Assembly: GCF_001427665.1 (NCBI RefSeq)
Contig: NZ_LMHC01000023.1
Location: 263,170 to 327,169, forward strand
From: Caulobacter sp. Root655
GTDB lineage: Bacteria; Pseudomonadota; Alphaproteobacteria; Caulobacterales; Caulobacteraceae
Direction: 5' to 3'
DNA length: 64,000 bases
A program made the translations under genes and the position numbers. The notes beneath the pieces were generated by a model. That model was not told the origin of the DNA, made no database searches, and saw nothing but the letters and a program-made list of their open reading frames with translations. This document shows positions 17,096 through 24,979 of this stretch, piece after piece. Position 1 is the stretch's first letter, and every line of letters starts with the position of its first letter.

Positions 17096-17749
17096 ATGAC
17101 ACCTTGGGAATTCAAGGGTCGGGAACTCGTCAACTGCACGTGCGAGTACGGCTGCAACTGCCAATTCAACGCCCTGCCCGACAAGGGACATTGCCACGCG
17201 GTCGCCGGGATCGTCATCGACGAGGGGCGTTTCGGCGACGCGCGCCTGGACGGCATGAAAATCGCGGCGATCTTCAAATGGCCCGGGCCGATCCATGAAG
17301 GCAACGGCGAGGCCATGGCCTTCGTCGATGAACGGGCGGACGCGGCCCAGCGCGACGGTCTCCTGCGGATCATGAGCGGTCAGGACACCGCGCCGTTCGC
17401 CACGATGTTCGCGGTGTTCGCCTCGACGCTCACCAAGATGCACGATCCGGTGTTCACCAGGATCGACATCGACATCGACGTCGACGGTCGCCAGGGCCGC
17501 GTCTTTGTCCAGGACCATATCGATCTGACCGGCCGCCCGATCCGCAATCCCGTGACCGGGGCCGACACCCGCGCGCAGATCATTCTGCCCGACGGCTTCG
17601 AATATGAACTGGCGGAGATCGGCAGCGCCTCGAGCCGGACCGGTGGTCCTGTCCTGGTACAGATCGACGACAAGTACGCGCAGTTCGCCCGGCTGCACCT
17701 GAACAACAACGGCGTCGTACGCTCACGGACGGCGTCCGCGGCCGCCTGA
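17096..17749 (+). CDS. DUF1326 family protein
   Basis: 217 residues, soluble. The N-terminus 'WEFKGRELVNCTCEYGCNCQFNALPDKGHCHAVAGIVIDEG' is diagnostic of DUF1326: a C-x-C-x-x-x-C-x-C cluster (NCTCEYGCNC) near residue 15 plus a CH pair, likely a metal site. The rest forms a beta-rich domain with 'FVDERADAAQRDGLLRIMSGQ'. The start ATG is 5 bases after AAGGAGAT. It is followed after one base by the DUF2182 gene; this pairing recurs in many proteobacteria and suggests that the two handle a metal, perhaps copper, together. That role is inference. Confidence 0.85.
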   Translation: MTPWEFKGRELVNCTCEYGCNCQFNALPDKGHCHAVAGIVIDEGRFGDARLDGMKIAAIFKWPGPIHEGNGEAMAFVDERADAAQRDGLLRIMSGQDTAPFATMFAVFASTLTKMHDPVFTRIDIDIDVDGRQGRVFVQDHIDLTGRPIRNPVTGADTRAQIILPDGFEYELAEIGSASSRTGGPVLVQIDDKYAQFARLHLNNNGVVRSRTASAAA

Positions 17750-17750
17750 C

Positions 17751-18629
17751 GTGGCGAGCGAGAGCGAAGCGGCGATGCTGGAGCGCGTGCTGAGGCACGA
17801 GCGCATGATCGCGTCGGTGGGGCTGGCCCTGCTCTGCGCGCTGGCTTGGCTCTACCTGCTGACCGGCGCCGGGCTCGACATGAGCGCGTCGGAGATGACC
17901 ACGCTCTCGCTCTTTCCGCACAAGGCGGCGCAGGCCTCGGCCGCGATGTCGATGCCGATGTCGATGTCCGCGGCGGAGATGCGGGACATGGCGATGGGGC
18001 CGCCGGCCTGGAGCCCCGGCCTCTGGGCGCTGACCGCCGCCATGTGGTGGACCATGATGGTCGCGATGATGACGCCCAGCGCGGCCCCGACCATCCTGCT
18101 CTACGGACGGGCGCACCGGCACGCGCTGGCCCATGGCCAGGCGGCGGGCCTGGCGCCCGTCTGGGCGTTCGCGGCGGGCTATCTGCTCGTCTGGCTCGGC
18201 TTCTCGCTCGCGGCCGCGGGGCTGCACTGGGGCCTGGAGCGCGCCAGCCTGGTTTCGGCCGCGACGATGGGCTCGCGGAGCCGGTGGCTGTCCGGGGCCG
18301 TCCTGATGGCCGCCGGGGCCTACCAGCTCTCGCCGCTGCAGCAGGCCTGCCTTGGCCATTGCCGCTCGCCCGCGGCGTTCCTCTCACGCCACTGGCGGCC
18401 GGGAGCCCTGGGCGCCGTCCGGCTGGGCGTCCTGCACGGGACCTACTGCGTTGGCTGCTGCTGGCTGCTCATGGCGCTGCTATTTGTCGGCGGAGTGATG
18501 AACCTGGCCTGGATCGCGGCCCTGACACTGCTGGTCATGGCCGAAAAGGTGTTTCCAGGCGGGCCATGGGTCGCCCGTGTTTGCGGAGTCGTGATGCTTG
18601 CATGGGGCGCGGCCACGCTCCTGGTGTGA
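17751..18629 (+). CDS. DUF2182 metal-binding membrane protein
   Basis: 292 residues, GTG start 1 base after the DUF1326 stop. About seven transmembrane helices are visible. A Met-rich loop (MSMPMSMSAAEMRDMAMG, about residues 65-82) and helix 'WALTAAMWWTMMVAMMTPSAAPTILLYG' carry the M-x-x-x-M-M-x-M-M pattern of DUF2182, annotated as predicted metal-binding integral membrane proteins. Later, 'KQACLGHC'-like Cys/His residues ('QQACLGHCRSPAAF') and 'GTYCVGCCW' add ligands. With its DUF1326 partner it probably handles copper or another soft metal at the inner membrane. Confidence 0.83.
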   Translation: MASESEAAMLERVLRHERMIASVGLALLCALAWLYLLTGAGLDMSASEMTTLSLFPHKAAQASAAMSMPMSMSAAEMRDMAMGPPAWSPGLWALTAAMWWTMMVAMMTPSAAPTILLYGRAHRHALAHGQAAGLAPVWAFAAGYLLVWLGFSLAAAGLHWGLERASLVSAATMGSRSRWLSGAVLMAAGAYQLSPLQQACLGHCRSPAAFLSRHWRPGALGAVRLGVLHGTYCVGCCWLLMALLFVGGVMNLAWIAALTLLVMAEKVFPGGPWVARVCGVVMLAWGAATLLV

Positions 18630-18634
18630 CGGCT

Positions 18635-19039
18635 CTAGCCGCGCAGGAACTCGTCCACCAGCGCCTGGTCGCCGTCATAGACCCAGCACTCGGCCAGCAG
18701 GTCGCCGTCGATCCTGTAGACCAGCACTCGGTCCAGCTCGGTGACCACGCCGTCGCGTTCGAAGGCCTCGCGGGCGATGACCACCGCGCGTTCGGGACCG
18801 GCCGTGACGTCGACGATCCTCACCAGCTTGCGGCGCGTGCGGCGGCTGACCTCGGCCAGGGTCGCCAGGGCCGCCGCCAGGCCGACATGGTCGCCGCTCA
18901 GCGGGTGGTCGCCGAAATAGTGCAGGGTGAAGTCCGGGTGATAGCAGGCGCGCAGGGCCGTCAGGTCGCCCGCCTCCCAGGCGCGGGCATAGCGCTCGGC
19001 GACAGCGCGGTTGGCGGCCGTCCGGTCGCCGGCGGTCAT
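18635..19039 (-). CDS. SnoaL/NTF2-like protein
   Basis: 134 residues, a single NTF2-like domain: 'VAERYARAWEAGDLTALRACYHPDFTLHYFGDHPLSGDHVGLAAALATL', then strands 'RIVDVTAGPERAVVIAREAF' and 'VLVYRIDGDLLAECWVYDGDQALVDEFL'. This is the usual SnoaL-like pattern, with conserved Trp/Tyr and Asp lining a pocket. Such proteins may be enzymes or binding proteins. The start ATG overlaps the stop of the Coq4-like gene by four bases (ATGA), so the two are translationally coupled. Confidence 0.8.
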   Translation of the reverse strand: MTAGDRTAANRAVAERYARAWEAGDLTALRACYHPDFTLHYFGDHPLSGDHVGLAAALATLAEVSRRTRRKLVRIVDVTAGPERAVVIAREAFERDGVVTELDRVLVYRIDGDLLAECWVYDGDQALVDEFLRG

Positions 19040-19815
19040 GCGACCACGAACCGGTCGCGAAGACTTTCGGGGATGCCCTGATAGACCGTGGCCGGCGAGA
19101 TCTTCAACCGGTGGCGGGCCTCGTCCAGCGGCAGGGCGAACAGGGCCGGATAGTCGACCTCGGGCAGCCAGGCCGCCTTGCGGCCGTTGCGCCAGGCCTG
19201 CCGGGCGGCCTGCCCGTAGGGCTGGCCGTTCTTCTGCCTGGCGAACTGCCTGGCCCCGGCCATGGCGATCACCGCGAAGCCCAGGCTACGGGTCTGGGCG
19301 TAGGAGAAGGCCACCACGCAGACCTCGCCCAGGGCGTCGGTCCCGTAGCCGGTCAGCACGTGCCAGACGTCATGGACGTCGCGCATCCGCCGCGCGTACC
19401 AGGCCAGCGGGTGGGCCGCGTCGACGTCGGCCTCCGGAACCTTGCGGCTCTCCTCGGCCAGCCCCTCGGCCGACAGGCCGCGCGGGGCGATGAACTCGCG
19501 ATAGGCCGCGCCCACCGTACCGGGCGCGAAGCCGGCCAGCCAGGCGGGATCGGACAGCCGCTCGGCGAACTCGTCGCGCTCGTAGGCGATGCGGCCGCCC
19601 TCCGGCGTGCTCAGCAGTCGGCGATAGCCCTTGGGGATGGCCCTGCCCGACAGCGCCCGCATGATCTCGAACACCTGGCGGGTGTCCTCCTTGTCGGCGA
19701 TCAGGCGCCGGACGGCCCGAAGCGCCCGCAAAGGCTGCAGATTGAACGCGTCGCGCTGCCGACGCATCGGCTGGCGGAGGTTTTGCTCGCCGAGGGCTTG
19801 CGTGGCCGCGATCAT
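19036..19815 (-). CDS. Coq4 family protein
   Basis: 259 residues. The central 'ARRMRDVHDVWHVLTGYGTDALGEVCVVAFSYAQT' contains the H-D-x-x-H-(x)n-E zinc motif of Coq4, the ubiquinone-biosynthesis protein recently described as removing the C1 carboxyl and hydroxylating the ring in eukaryotes. Alphaproteobacterial members occur with or without a link to ubiquinone synthesis. The ATG at 19813-19815 follows AGGAG by 8 bases. The next gene, an NTF2-like protein, overlaps the stop by four bases. Family membership is firm; its role here is not. Confidence 0.85.
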   Translation of the reverse strand: MIAATQALGEQNLRQPMRRQRDAFNLQPLRALRAVRRLIADKEDTRQVFEIMRALSGRAIPKGYRRLLSTPEGGRIAYERDEFAERLSDPAWLAGFAPGTVGAAYREFIAPRGLSAEGLAEESRKVPEADVDAAHPLAWYARRMRDVHDVWHVLTGYGTDALGEVCVVAFSYAQTRSLGFAVIAMAGARQFARQKNGQPYGQAARQAWRNGRKAAWLPEVDYPALFALPLDEARHRLKISPATVYQGIPESLRDRFVVA

Positions 19816-19911
19816 AGGGCATTCTCCTGCTGGACCCCACAAAGATGACATCGCGTCATTTTTATTCAAGGGGTTCAGCGACCCCTGCTATGTGAAAATG
19901 GGGACGGCGAG

Positions 19912-20124
19912 ATGGGCAGTCTTAAAAAGCGTTCGATCAACCTGGCCGGCCACGCCACCTCGCTGGCCCTGGAGCCGGAATTCTGGGCCGTGCTGCAGCA
20001 CGCGGCGGCGGCCGACGCGATCAGCATCGCCGGCCTGATCCAGCGCATCGACGCCGGACGCGGCGACCGGCCGCTGGCCTCGGCCTGCCGGGTGTTCGCG
20101 CTACAGCACAATCAAGCCCGTTAG
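19912..20124 (+). CDS. Ribbon-helix-helix (RHH_4) protein
   Basis: 70 residues. 'LKKRSINLAGHATSLALEPEFWAVLQHAAAADAISIAGLIQRIDAGR' fits the RHH_4 family: an N-terminal strand (R-S-I-N-L-A-G-H-A-T-S), then 'LEPEFWAVL' and a helix ending in 'I..ID..R'. These small proteins are presumed DNA-binding, though some are annotated wrongly as sulfotransferases. The stop overlaps the stop of the convergent gene at 20121 by 3 bases. Confidence 0.82.
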   Translation: MGSLKKRSINLAGHATSLALEPEFWAVLQHAAAADAISIAGLIQRIDAGRGDRPLASACRVFALQHNQAR

Positions 20125-20357
20125 CGCTCGACGCCGGGCCCTGGCTTCGGCAACGGCGCCGGTTGTGGATTGGGTGTCGGGGCCCGCGGCAGGGTCGGCG
20201 CGGCCGGCAGCCGCATCGCGAAATCGTCGGGCCGCACGGCCAGCAGGCCCGAACGCCAGCTGCCCCACACCAGGGCCCCGACGAACAGCAGAACGATCAG
20301 CAAGGCCAGCCCCACAAGTCCGATGTGCTGGGGATGCATGTCGTGACGGTACGCCAC
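20121..20357 (-). CDS. Small single-pass membrane protein
   Basis: 78 residues starting with GTG behind GGGAGAG. One hydrophobic segment (HIGLVGLALLIVLLFVGALVWG) near residues 11-32 is followed by a Pro-rich tail ('PAAPTLPRAPTPNPQPAPLPKPGPG') of about 35 residues that would extend into the periplasm or cytoplasm. No family is recognised. It lies divergent from the UvrD gene and its SOS motif, 103 bases away from it. Confidence 0.6.
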   Translation of the reverse strand: MAYRHDMHPQHIGLVGLALLIVLLFVGALVWGSWRSGLLAVRPDDFAMRLPAAPTLPRAPTPNPQPAPLPKPGPGVER

Positions 20358-20460
20358 CTTGTCTCTCCCGTGCGTTTCGTCCCATCAGGAAAACGGCGGG
20401 GCGTGGTCGAGGTTCCTGTTTCGCGCGATCGGGCGCGAGGGCTTAAGCCCGGCGAACTTT

Positions 20461-20475
20461 GTGCTACATATGTTC
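20461..20475 (+). promoter_or_regulatory. SOS-like box at uvrD start
   Basis: GTGC (20461-20464), seven bases (TACATAT), then GTTC (20472-20475): one mismatch from the LexA direct repeat GTTC-N7-GTTC of alphaproteobacteria, and directly before the ATG of the UvrD helicase gene. uvrD is a classic SOS gene in many bacteria. The motif sits so close to the start codon that a bound LexA would occlude the promoter or the start of the message. Confidence 0.55.
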
Positions 20476-20476
20476 C

Positions 20477-22873
20477 ATGTCTCAAGGCTTCGACTCGACT
20501 GATTTCCCCGGCGACCTCCCCGCCCCGCGCATCTCCGACCTGGCCCGCCCGCGCGGACCGGAAGGCCCGACTCCGAACTATCTGGAGGGCCTGAACCCCG
20601 AACAGCGCGCCGCCGTCGAGGCGACCGAAGGCCCGGTCCTGGTGCTGGCCGGGGCCGGCACCGGCAAGACCCGGGTGCTGACCACCCGCCTGGCCCACAT
20701 CCTGGCGACCGGCCGCGCCCGGCCGTGGGAGCTGCTGGTCGTCACCTTCACCAACAAGGCCGCGCGCGAGATGCGCGAACGCATCACCCACATCATCGGC
20801 GACCAGGCCGAGGGCCTGCGCTGGCTGGGCACCTTCCACTCGGTGGCCGCCCAGATCCTGCGCCGCCATGCCGAGTTGGTGGGGCTGAAATCCAGCTACA
20901 CGATCATCGACACCGACGACCAGGAGCGGCTGCTCAAGCAACTGATCGAGGCCGCCGACATCGACGCCAAGCGCTGGACGCCGCGCATCCTCGCCGGGCT
21001 GATCGACACCTGGAAGAACCGCGGCTGGACGCCCGATCGCGTGCCCGGTTCGGAGGCCGGCGAGTTCGCCAACGGCCGTGGGATCACCCTCTACCGCCAG
21101 TACCAGGAGCGGCTGCGGATCCTCAACGCCTGCGACTTCGGCGACCTGCTGCTGCACAACATCACCATCCTCACCAGCCACCCGGACGTGCTGGCCGACT
21201 TCCAGCGGCGCTTCCAGTACGTGATGGTCGACGAGTACCAGGACACCAACGTCGCCCAGTACCTGTGGCTGCGGCTGCTGGCCCAGGGCCGCCAGAACGT
21301 CTGCTGCGTGGGCGACGACGACCAGTCGATCTATGGCTGGCGCGGGGCCGAGGTCGACAACATCCTGCGCTTCGAGCGCGACTTCCCCGGCGCCAAGGTG
21401 GTCAAGCTGGAGCGCAACTACCGCTCCACCGAGCACATCCTGGCCGCCGCCTCGGGCCTGATCGACGCCAACAAGAGCCGGCTGGGCAAGACCCTGTGGA
21501 CCGAGATCACCGGCGGCGAGAAGGTCAAGGTCAGCGGCGTCTGGGACGGCGAGGCCGAGAGCCGGATGGTCGCCGACGAAATCGAGAAGGCCAAGCGGGC
21601 CGGCCGCAAGTACAGCCACATGGCCATCCTCGTGCGCGCCTCGTTCCAGATGCGGGCCTTCGAGGAGCGCTTCGTGATGCTGCAGATCCCCTACAAGGTG
21701 GTCGGCGGCCCGCGGTTCTTCGAACGGGCCGAGATCCGCGACGCCCACGCTTACCTCAGGCTGATCCAGTCGCCCGACGACGACTTGGCCTTCGAGCGCA
21801 TCGTCAACACCCCCAAGCGCGGCATCGGCGACACCTCGGTGCAGAAGCTGCTGCAGATCGCCCGGCTGGAGGGCATCTCCACGGTCGACGCGGCGCGGGT
21901 GATCATCGGCGGCGACGACCTGCCGGCCCGCACCCGCACGGCGCTGAGCAATTTCCTGCGCGACCTCGACCGCTGGCGGGCCCTGGCCGTCAACACTCCG
22001 CACCAGCGGGTGATGGAGGCGGTGCTGGAGGAGAGCGGCTATACCGACGCCCTGCGCCTCGACAAGGGCCCCACCAGCCAGACCCGGCTGGAGAACCTGA
22101 AGGAACTGGTCCAGTCGATGAGCGCCTTCGACACGCTGGAGGCCTACCTGGAGCACGTGTCGCTGGTCATGGACCTCGACAAGGGGGCCGGTGATGACGC
22201 GGTGTGGATCATGACCCTGCACTCGGCCAAGGGGCTGGAGTTCCCGCTGGTGTTCCTGCCCGGCTGGGAGGAAGGCGTGTTCCCCAGCCAGCGCAGCATG
22301 GACGACAAGGGCGAGAAGGGCCTCGAGGAAGAGCGCCGCCTCGCCTATGTGGGCATCACTCGGGCCCGCGAGGAGGCCCGGATCAGCTTCGTGGCCAACC
22401 GCCAGGTCTACGGCCGCTGGACCAGCCAGTTGCCGAGCCGCTTCGTCGACGAACTGCCCCTGGCCCACGTCGATGCGGCCTCGGAGACCGGCTATTACGG
22501 CGGCGGACCGGGCATGCAGCAGACCGTGGCCTCACGCTGGGATGATCCCGGGACCAGCACCTTCACCGCCGGCAGCTACGACAGCCCCGGCTGGAAGCGG
22601 GCCCAGGACCGGGCGTCAGGCTTCGGCGAGCGCGCGGCGCCCAGCTGGCGGGCTGGCGGCTCGGCCGCCCGCTCGGCCCCGATCGAGGGCGAGGGCCGGC
22701 TGGTGGCCGTCTCGGCCAGTTCGGCGGCCAGCACCCACAAGCGCGGCGACCGGGTGTTCCACGTCAAGTTCGGCTACGGCAAGATCACCGCCGTCGAGGG
22801 CAACAAGCTTTCCGTGTCGTTCGACAAGGCCGGCGACAAGAAGGTGATCGACAGCTTCGTGGAGAAGGCGTGA
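20477..22873 (+). CDS. uvrD: UvrD/PcrA family DNA helicase
   Basis: 798 residues, superfamily 1A helicase, a 3'-to-5' DNA unwinding motor used in nucleotide excision and mismatch repair. Motifs in order: Q motif region 'LNPEQRAAVEATEGPVLVLAGAGTGKTRVLTTRLAHIL' (Walker A), 'LLVVTFTNKAAREM' (Ia), 'VMVDEYQDTN' (II; D-E-Y-Q is the usual variant), 'VGDDDQSIYGWRGA' (III), 'LERNYRST' (IV), 'VWIMTLHSAKGLEF' (V) and 'LAYVGITRAREE' (VI). A C-terminal tail of about 150 residues ends in a Tudor-like 'GDRVFHVKFGYGKITAVEGNKLSVSF', which in PcrA/UvrD binds RNA polymerase. The ATG at 20477 is chosen over an upstream TTG. Confidence 0.93.
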   Translation: MSQGFDSTDFPGDLPAPRISDLARPRGPEGPTPNYLEGLNPEQRAAVEATEGPVLVLAGAGTGKTRVLTTRLAHILATGRARPWELLVVTFTNKAAREMRERITHIIGDQAEGLRWLGTFHSVAAQILRRHAELVGLKSSYTIIDTDDQERLLKQLIEAADIDAKRWTPRILAGLIDTWKNRGWTPDRVPGSEAGEFANGRGITLYRQYQERLRILNACDFGDLLLHNITILTSHPDVLADFQRRFQYVMVDEYQDTNVAQYLWLRLLAQGRQNVCCVGDDDQSIYGWRGAEVDNILRFERDFPGAKVVKLERNYRSTEHILAAASGLIDANKSRLGKTLWTEITGGEKVKVSGVWDGEAESRMVADEIEKAKRAGRKYSHMAILVRASFQMRAFEERFVMLQIPYKVVGGPRFFERAEIRDAHAYLRLIQSPDDDLAFERIVNTPKRGIGDTSVQKLLQIARLEGISTVDAARVIIGGDDLPARTRTALSNFLRDLDRWRALAVNTPHQRVMEAVLEESGYTDALRLDKGPTSQTRLENLKELVQSMSAFDTLEAYLEHVSLVMDLDKGAGDDAVWIMTLHSAKGLEFPLVFLPGWEEGVFPSQRSMDDKGEKGLEEERRLAYVGITRAREEARISFVANRQVYGRWTSQLPSRFVDELPLAHVDAASETGYYGGGPGMQQTVASRWDDPGTSTFTAGSYDSPGWKRAQDRASGFGERAAPSWRAGGSAARSAPIEGEGRLVAVSASSAASTHKRGDRVFHVKFGYGKITAVEGNKLSVSFDKAGDKKVIDSFVEKA

Positions 22874-22885
22874 GGCGCCCCTGAA

Positions 22886-22916
22886 CCGCTCATCCGGCGA
22901 ACGCCGGGATGAGCGG
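22886..22916. terminator. Hairpin after uvrD
   Basis: CCGCTCATCCGGCG (22886-22899) pairs with CGCCGGGATGAGCGG (22902-22916) around a two-base turn with one bulged G, starting 13 bases after the uvrD stop. There is no T run after it, so it may end transcription weakly or protect the 3' end of the message. Confidence 0.55.
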
Positions 22917-23019
22917 CGTCTGAGGCGGAACGTGGGATTGGCCCAGGCCAGCAATCGCGATCAAATGCCCCTCTGACGGGCAGGCTATCCAAGCCCCACG
23001 CTTCGTCACGAGACCCGCC

Positions 23020-23859
23020 ATGAACCCCGTCCAGAAAGCCGTCTGGTTCATCGAAAGCCATTTCGCCCAGGTCCTCGACCTGGACGAGATCGCCGACGCC
23101 GGCGGTATTTCACGCTTCCACATGTCCCGCGCGTTCGTGGTCGCCACCGGCCTGCCGGTGATCGGCTATCTGCGCGCGCGGCGGCTGACGGAGGCGGCGC
23201 GGACCCTGGCCGATGGCGCGCCCGACATCCTGTCGGTGGCGCTGGAGGCCGGCTACGGCTCGCACGAGGCGTTCACCCGCGCGTTCCGCGACCAGTTCGG
23301 GATCACCCCCGAGCAGGTGCGGGCGGCGCGCGACCTCGAACCCCTCAGCCTCGTGGAGCCCCTCATGCTGGACTCATCGCCTCGAACCGACCTCGCCCCG
23401 CCGCGCATCGAACAGGGCCGCGCCCTGCTGATCGCCGGTCTCGCCGGCCACTATGGCTGCGAAGGCCCCGGCGGCATCCCCGCCCAGTGGCAGCGTTTCA
23501 ACGAGCACGTCGGCCATATCCCCGGCCAGATCGGCGACGTCGCCTACGGCCTGTGCTTGAACAGCGACGAGCTGGGCAATTTCGACTATGTCAGCGGCGT
23601 CGAGGTGGCCGACTTCTCCGACCTGCCGGAGGGCTTCGTTTCGGCTCGTGTACCGGCCCACCTGTACGCGGTGTTCCGCCATGCCGAGCACATCTCGACC
23701 ATTCGCCAGACCATGCACGCCATCTACACCGAATGGCTACCCAACTCGGACTACGAGGCCGCCGACGCTCCGTTCTTCGAGCGCTACGGCCCGGAATTCG
23801 ACCCCCGCACCGGCGAAGGCGGGCTGGAGGCGTGGATTCCGGTGACGAAGAAGGGCTGA
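23020..23859 (+). CDS. AraC-type regulator with GyrI-like domain
   Basis: 279 residues. N-terminal double helix-turn-helix of the AraC family (about residues 8-100): 'VWFIESHFAQVLDLDEIADAGGISRFHMSRAFVVATGLPVIGYLRARRL', then 'LEAGYGSHEAFTRAFRDQFGITPEQVR'. The C-terminal 160 residues are a GyrI-like effector-binding fold ('IEQGRALLIAGLAGHYG' ... 'LYAVFRHAEHISTIRQTMHAIYTEWLPNS' ... 'FFERYGPEFDPRTGEGGLEAWIPV'), as in Rob/SoxS-type multidrug sensors. It likely controls a drug or toxin response; the target is not adjacent in an obvious way. Confidence 0.88.
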   Translation: MNPVQKAVWFIESHFAQVLDLDEIADAGGISRFHMSRAFVVATGLPVIGYLRARRLTEAARTLADGAPDILSVALEAGYGSHEAFTRAFRDQFGITPEQVRAARDLEPLSLVEPLMLDSSPRTDLAPPRIEQGRALLIAGLAGHYGCEGPGGIPAQWQRFNEHVGHIPGQIGDVAYGLCLNSDELGNFDYVSGVEVADFSDLPEGFVSARVPAHLYAVFRHAEHISTIRQTMHAIYTEWLPNSDYEAADAPFFERYGPEFDPRTGEGGLEAWIPVTKKG

Positions 23860-23868
23860 GCCTCCAAC

Positions 23869-23973
23869 GTTGTCATCCCGGACAAGCGCGCAGCGCGCCG
23901 ATCCGGGACCGGCGCGTGAACGCGGCGCTTCCGGCGGTCCCGGATCTTCGCTTCGCTACGTCCGGGATGACAA
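23869..23973. repeat. GTTGTCATCCCGG inverted repeat, copy 2
   Basis: Outer arms TTGTCATCCCGGAC (23870-23883) and GTCCGGGATGACAA (23960-23973) are perfect complements; inner segments around GATCCGGGACCG and CGGTCCCGGATC pair as well. It separates the AraC gene from the convergent acetyltransferase gene. Confidence 0.85.
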
Positions 23974-23997
23974 TGAATGGGGGAGCACGCCCTACCC

Positions 23998-24552
23998 CTA
24001 CCCCCGCACCCGCGCCGGATTGCCCACCACCGTCGCGCCCGCCGGCACGTCGCGGGTGACCACGCTGCCGGCCCCGATGATGGCGTCGTCGCCGACCGTC
24101 ACACCCGGCACGATGATCGCCCCGCCGCCGATCCAGACGTTGGAGCCGATGGCGACCGGCCGCGAGTACTCGATCCCCGTCCGGCGCTCGGCGTGGTCGC
24201 GCGGGTGGTCGGCGGTGTAGATCTGGACGTGCGGACCGATCGTCGTCCGGGCCCCGATGGTGACGGTGGTCACGTCGAGGATCACGCAGTTGAAGTTGAG
24301 GAACACGCCCTCGCCGATGCTGATGTTGTAGCCGTAGTCGCAATGGAACGGCGGCCGGATGCTGGCGCGGTCGCCAACGCTGGCCAGCCGTTCGCGCAGC
24401 AGGGCGTGCCGCGCGCCGACCGGCAGGTCCAAGGCGTTGTAGCGCCCCATCCAGGCCACCGCCGCCTCGTGGTCGGCCTGGATTTCGGGATCGATGGGAT
24501 CATAGAGGTCGCCGGCCAGCATGCGCTGCTTCTGGGTGCGGGCGTCGGTCAC
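23998..24552 (-). CDS. Sugar O-acetyltransferase, Maa/LacA type
   Basis: 184 residues with GTG start. The N-terminal 'MLAGDLYDPIDPEIQADHEAAVAWMGRYNAL' is the maltose/galactoside acetyltransferase N-domain, followed by left-handed beta-helix hexapeptide repeats: 'CDYGYNISIGEGVFLNFNCVILDVTTVTIGARTTIGPHVQIYTADHP', with catalytic His in 'TADHP'. 'IGSNVWIGGGAIIVPGVTVGDDAIIGAGSVVTRDVPAGATVVGNPARV' is the classic terminal motif. It acetylates a sugar from acetyl-CoA as a trimer. The physiological sugar is unknown. Confidence 0.9.
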   Translation of the reverse strand: MTDARTQKQRMLAGDLYDPIDPEIQADHEAAVAWMGRYNALDLPVGARHALLRERLASVGDRASIRPPFHCDYGYNISIGEGVFLNFNCVILDVTTVTIGARTTIGPHVQIYTADHPRDHAERRTGIEYSRPVAIGSNVWIGGGAIIVPGVTVGDDAIIGAGSVVTRDVPAGATVVGNPARVRG

Positions 24553-24628
24553 GCGAGGAGGCTCCTAACTGCGCCCTCTCCATGCCAGACGCGGCGGCGA
24601 TCTCAAACCTTCCGCGGGAGCCTCCCGG

Positions 24629-24979
24629 TCAGCCGTCCCAGGCCTGGACATTCGTCTGGTCGGTAATGAGGCCATTCACCAGGGTGAGCATCGCGGTTGA
24701 GAACACGCGGGCGCCGTCGGGATAGGCGCACGCCTGGGTGAACGCCAGGTGCTCGTTGTCAGCGATCACGGCATCGACATGGTGGGTCATCGCCCGGCCG
24801 CAGACGTCCTCGTAAAAGGACCGGATCTCGCCCTTTCCGTGGAGTTCCAGGGGAGAGCTTGGCGGGTGGTCGCGGTCGATGATCCTCATCACCGCGTCGT
24901 CGGCGTAGAACCCCGTCAGGGCGCGCGCGTCGCGGCCTTCGATAGCCTGCTTCAGTTGGGTGGTCGTCACGGAGGTCAT
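24629..24979 (-). CDS. SnoaL-like polyketide-cyclase-fold protein
   Basis: 116 residues, single NTF2-like domain: 'TQLKQAIEGRDARALTGFYADDAVMRIIDRDHPPSSPLELHGKGEIRSFYEDVCG', then 'TMLTLVNGLITDQTNVQAWDG', the common SnoaL-like pattern with an Asp-His (RDHP) in the pocket. It probably binds or isomerises a small hydrophobic compound. It lies 76 bases downstream of the acetyltransferase start in the same direction of transcription and could share its promoter. Confidence 0.78.
   Translation of the reverse strand: MTSVTTTQLKQAIEGRDARALTGFYADDAVMRIIDRDHPPSSPLELHGKGEIRSFYEDVCGRAMTHHVDAVIADNEHLAFTQACAYPDGARVFSTAMLTLVNGLITDQTNVQAWDG

Noticed and set aside
20297-22468. 723-codon minus-strand frame over uvrD
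   Set aside because: The plus strand carries all helicase motifs in order, so this frame is a by-product of high third-position GC.
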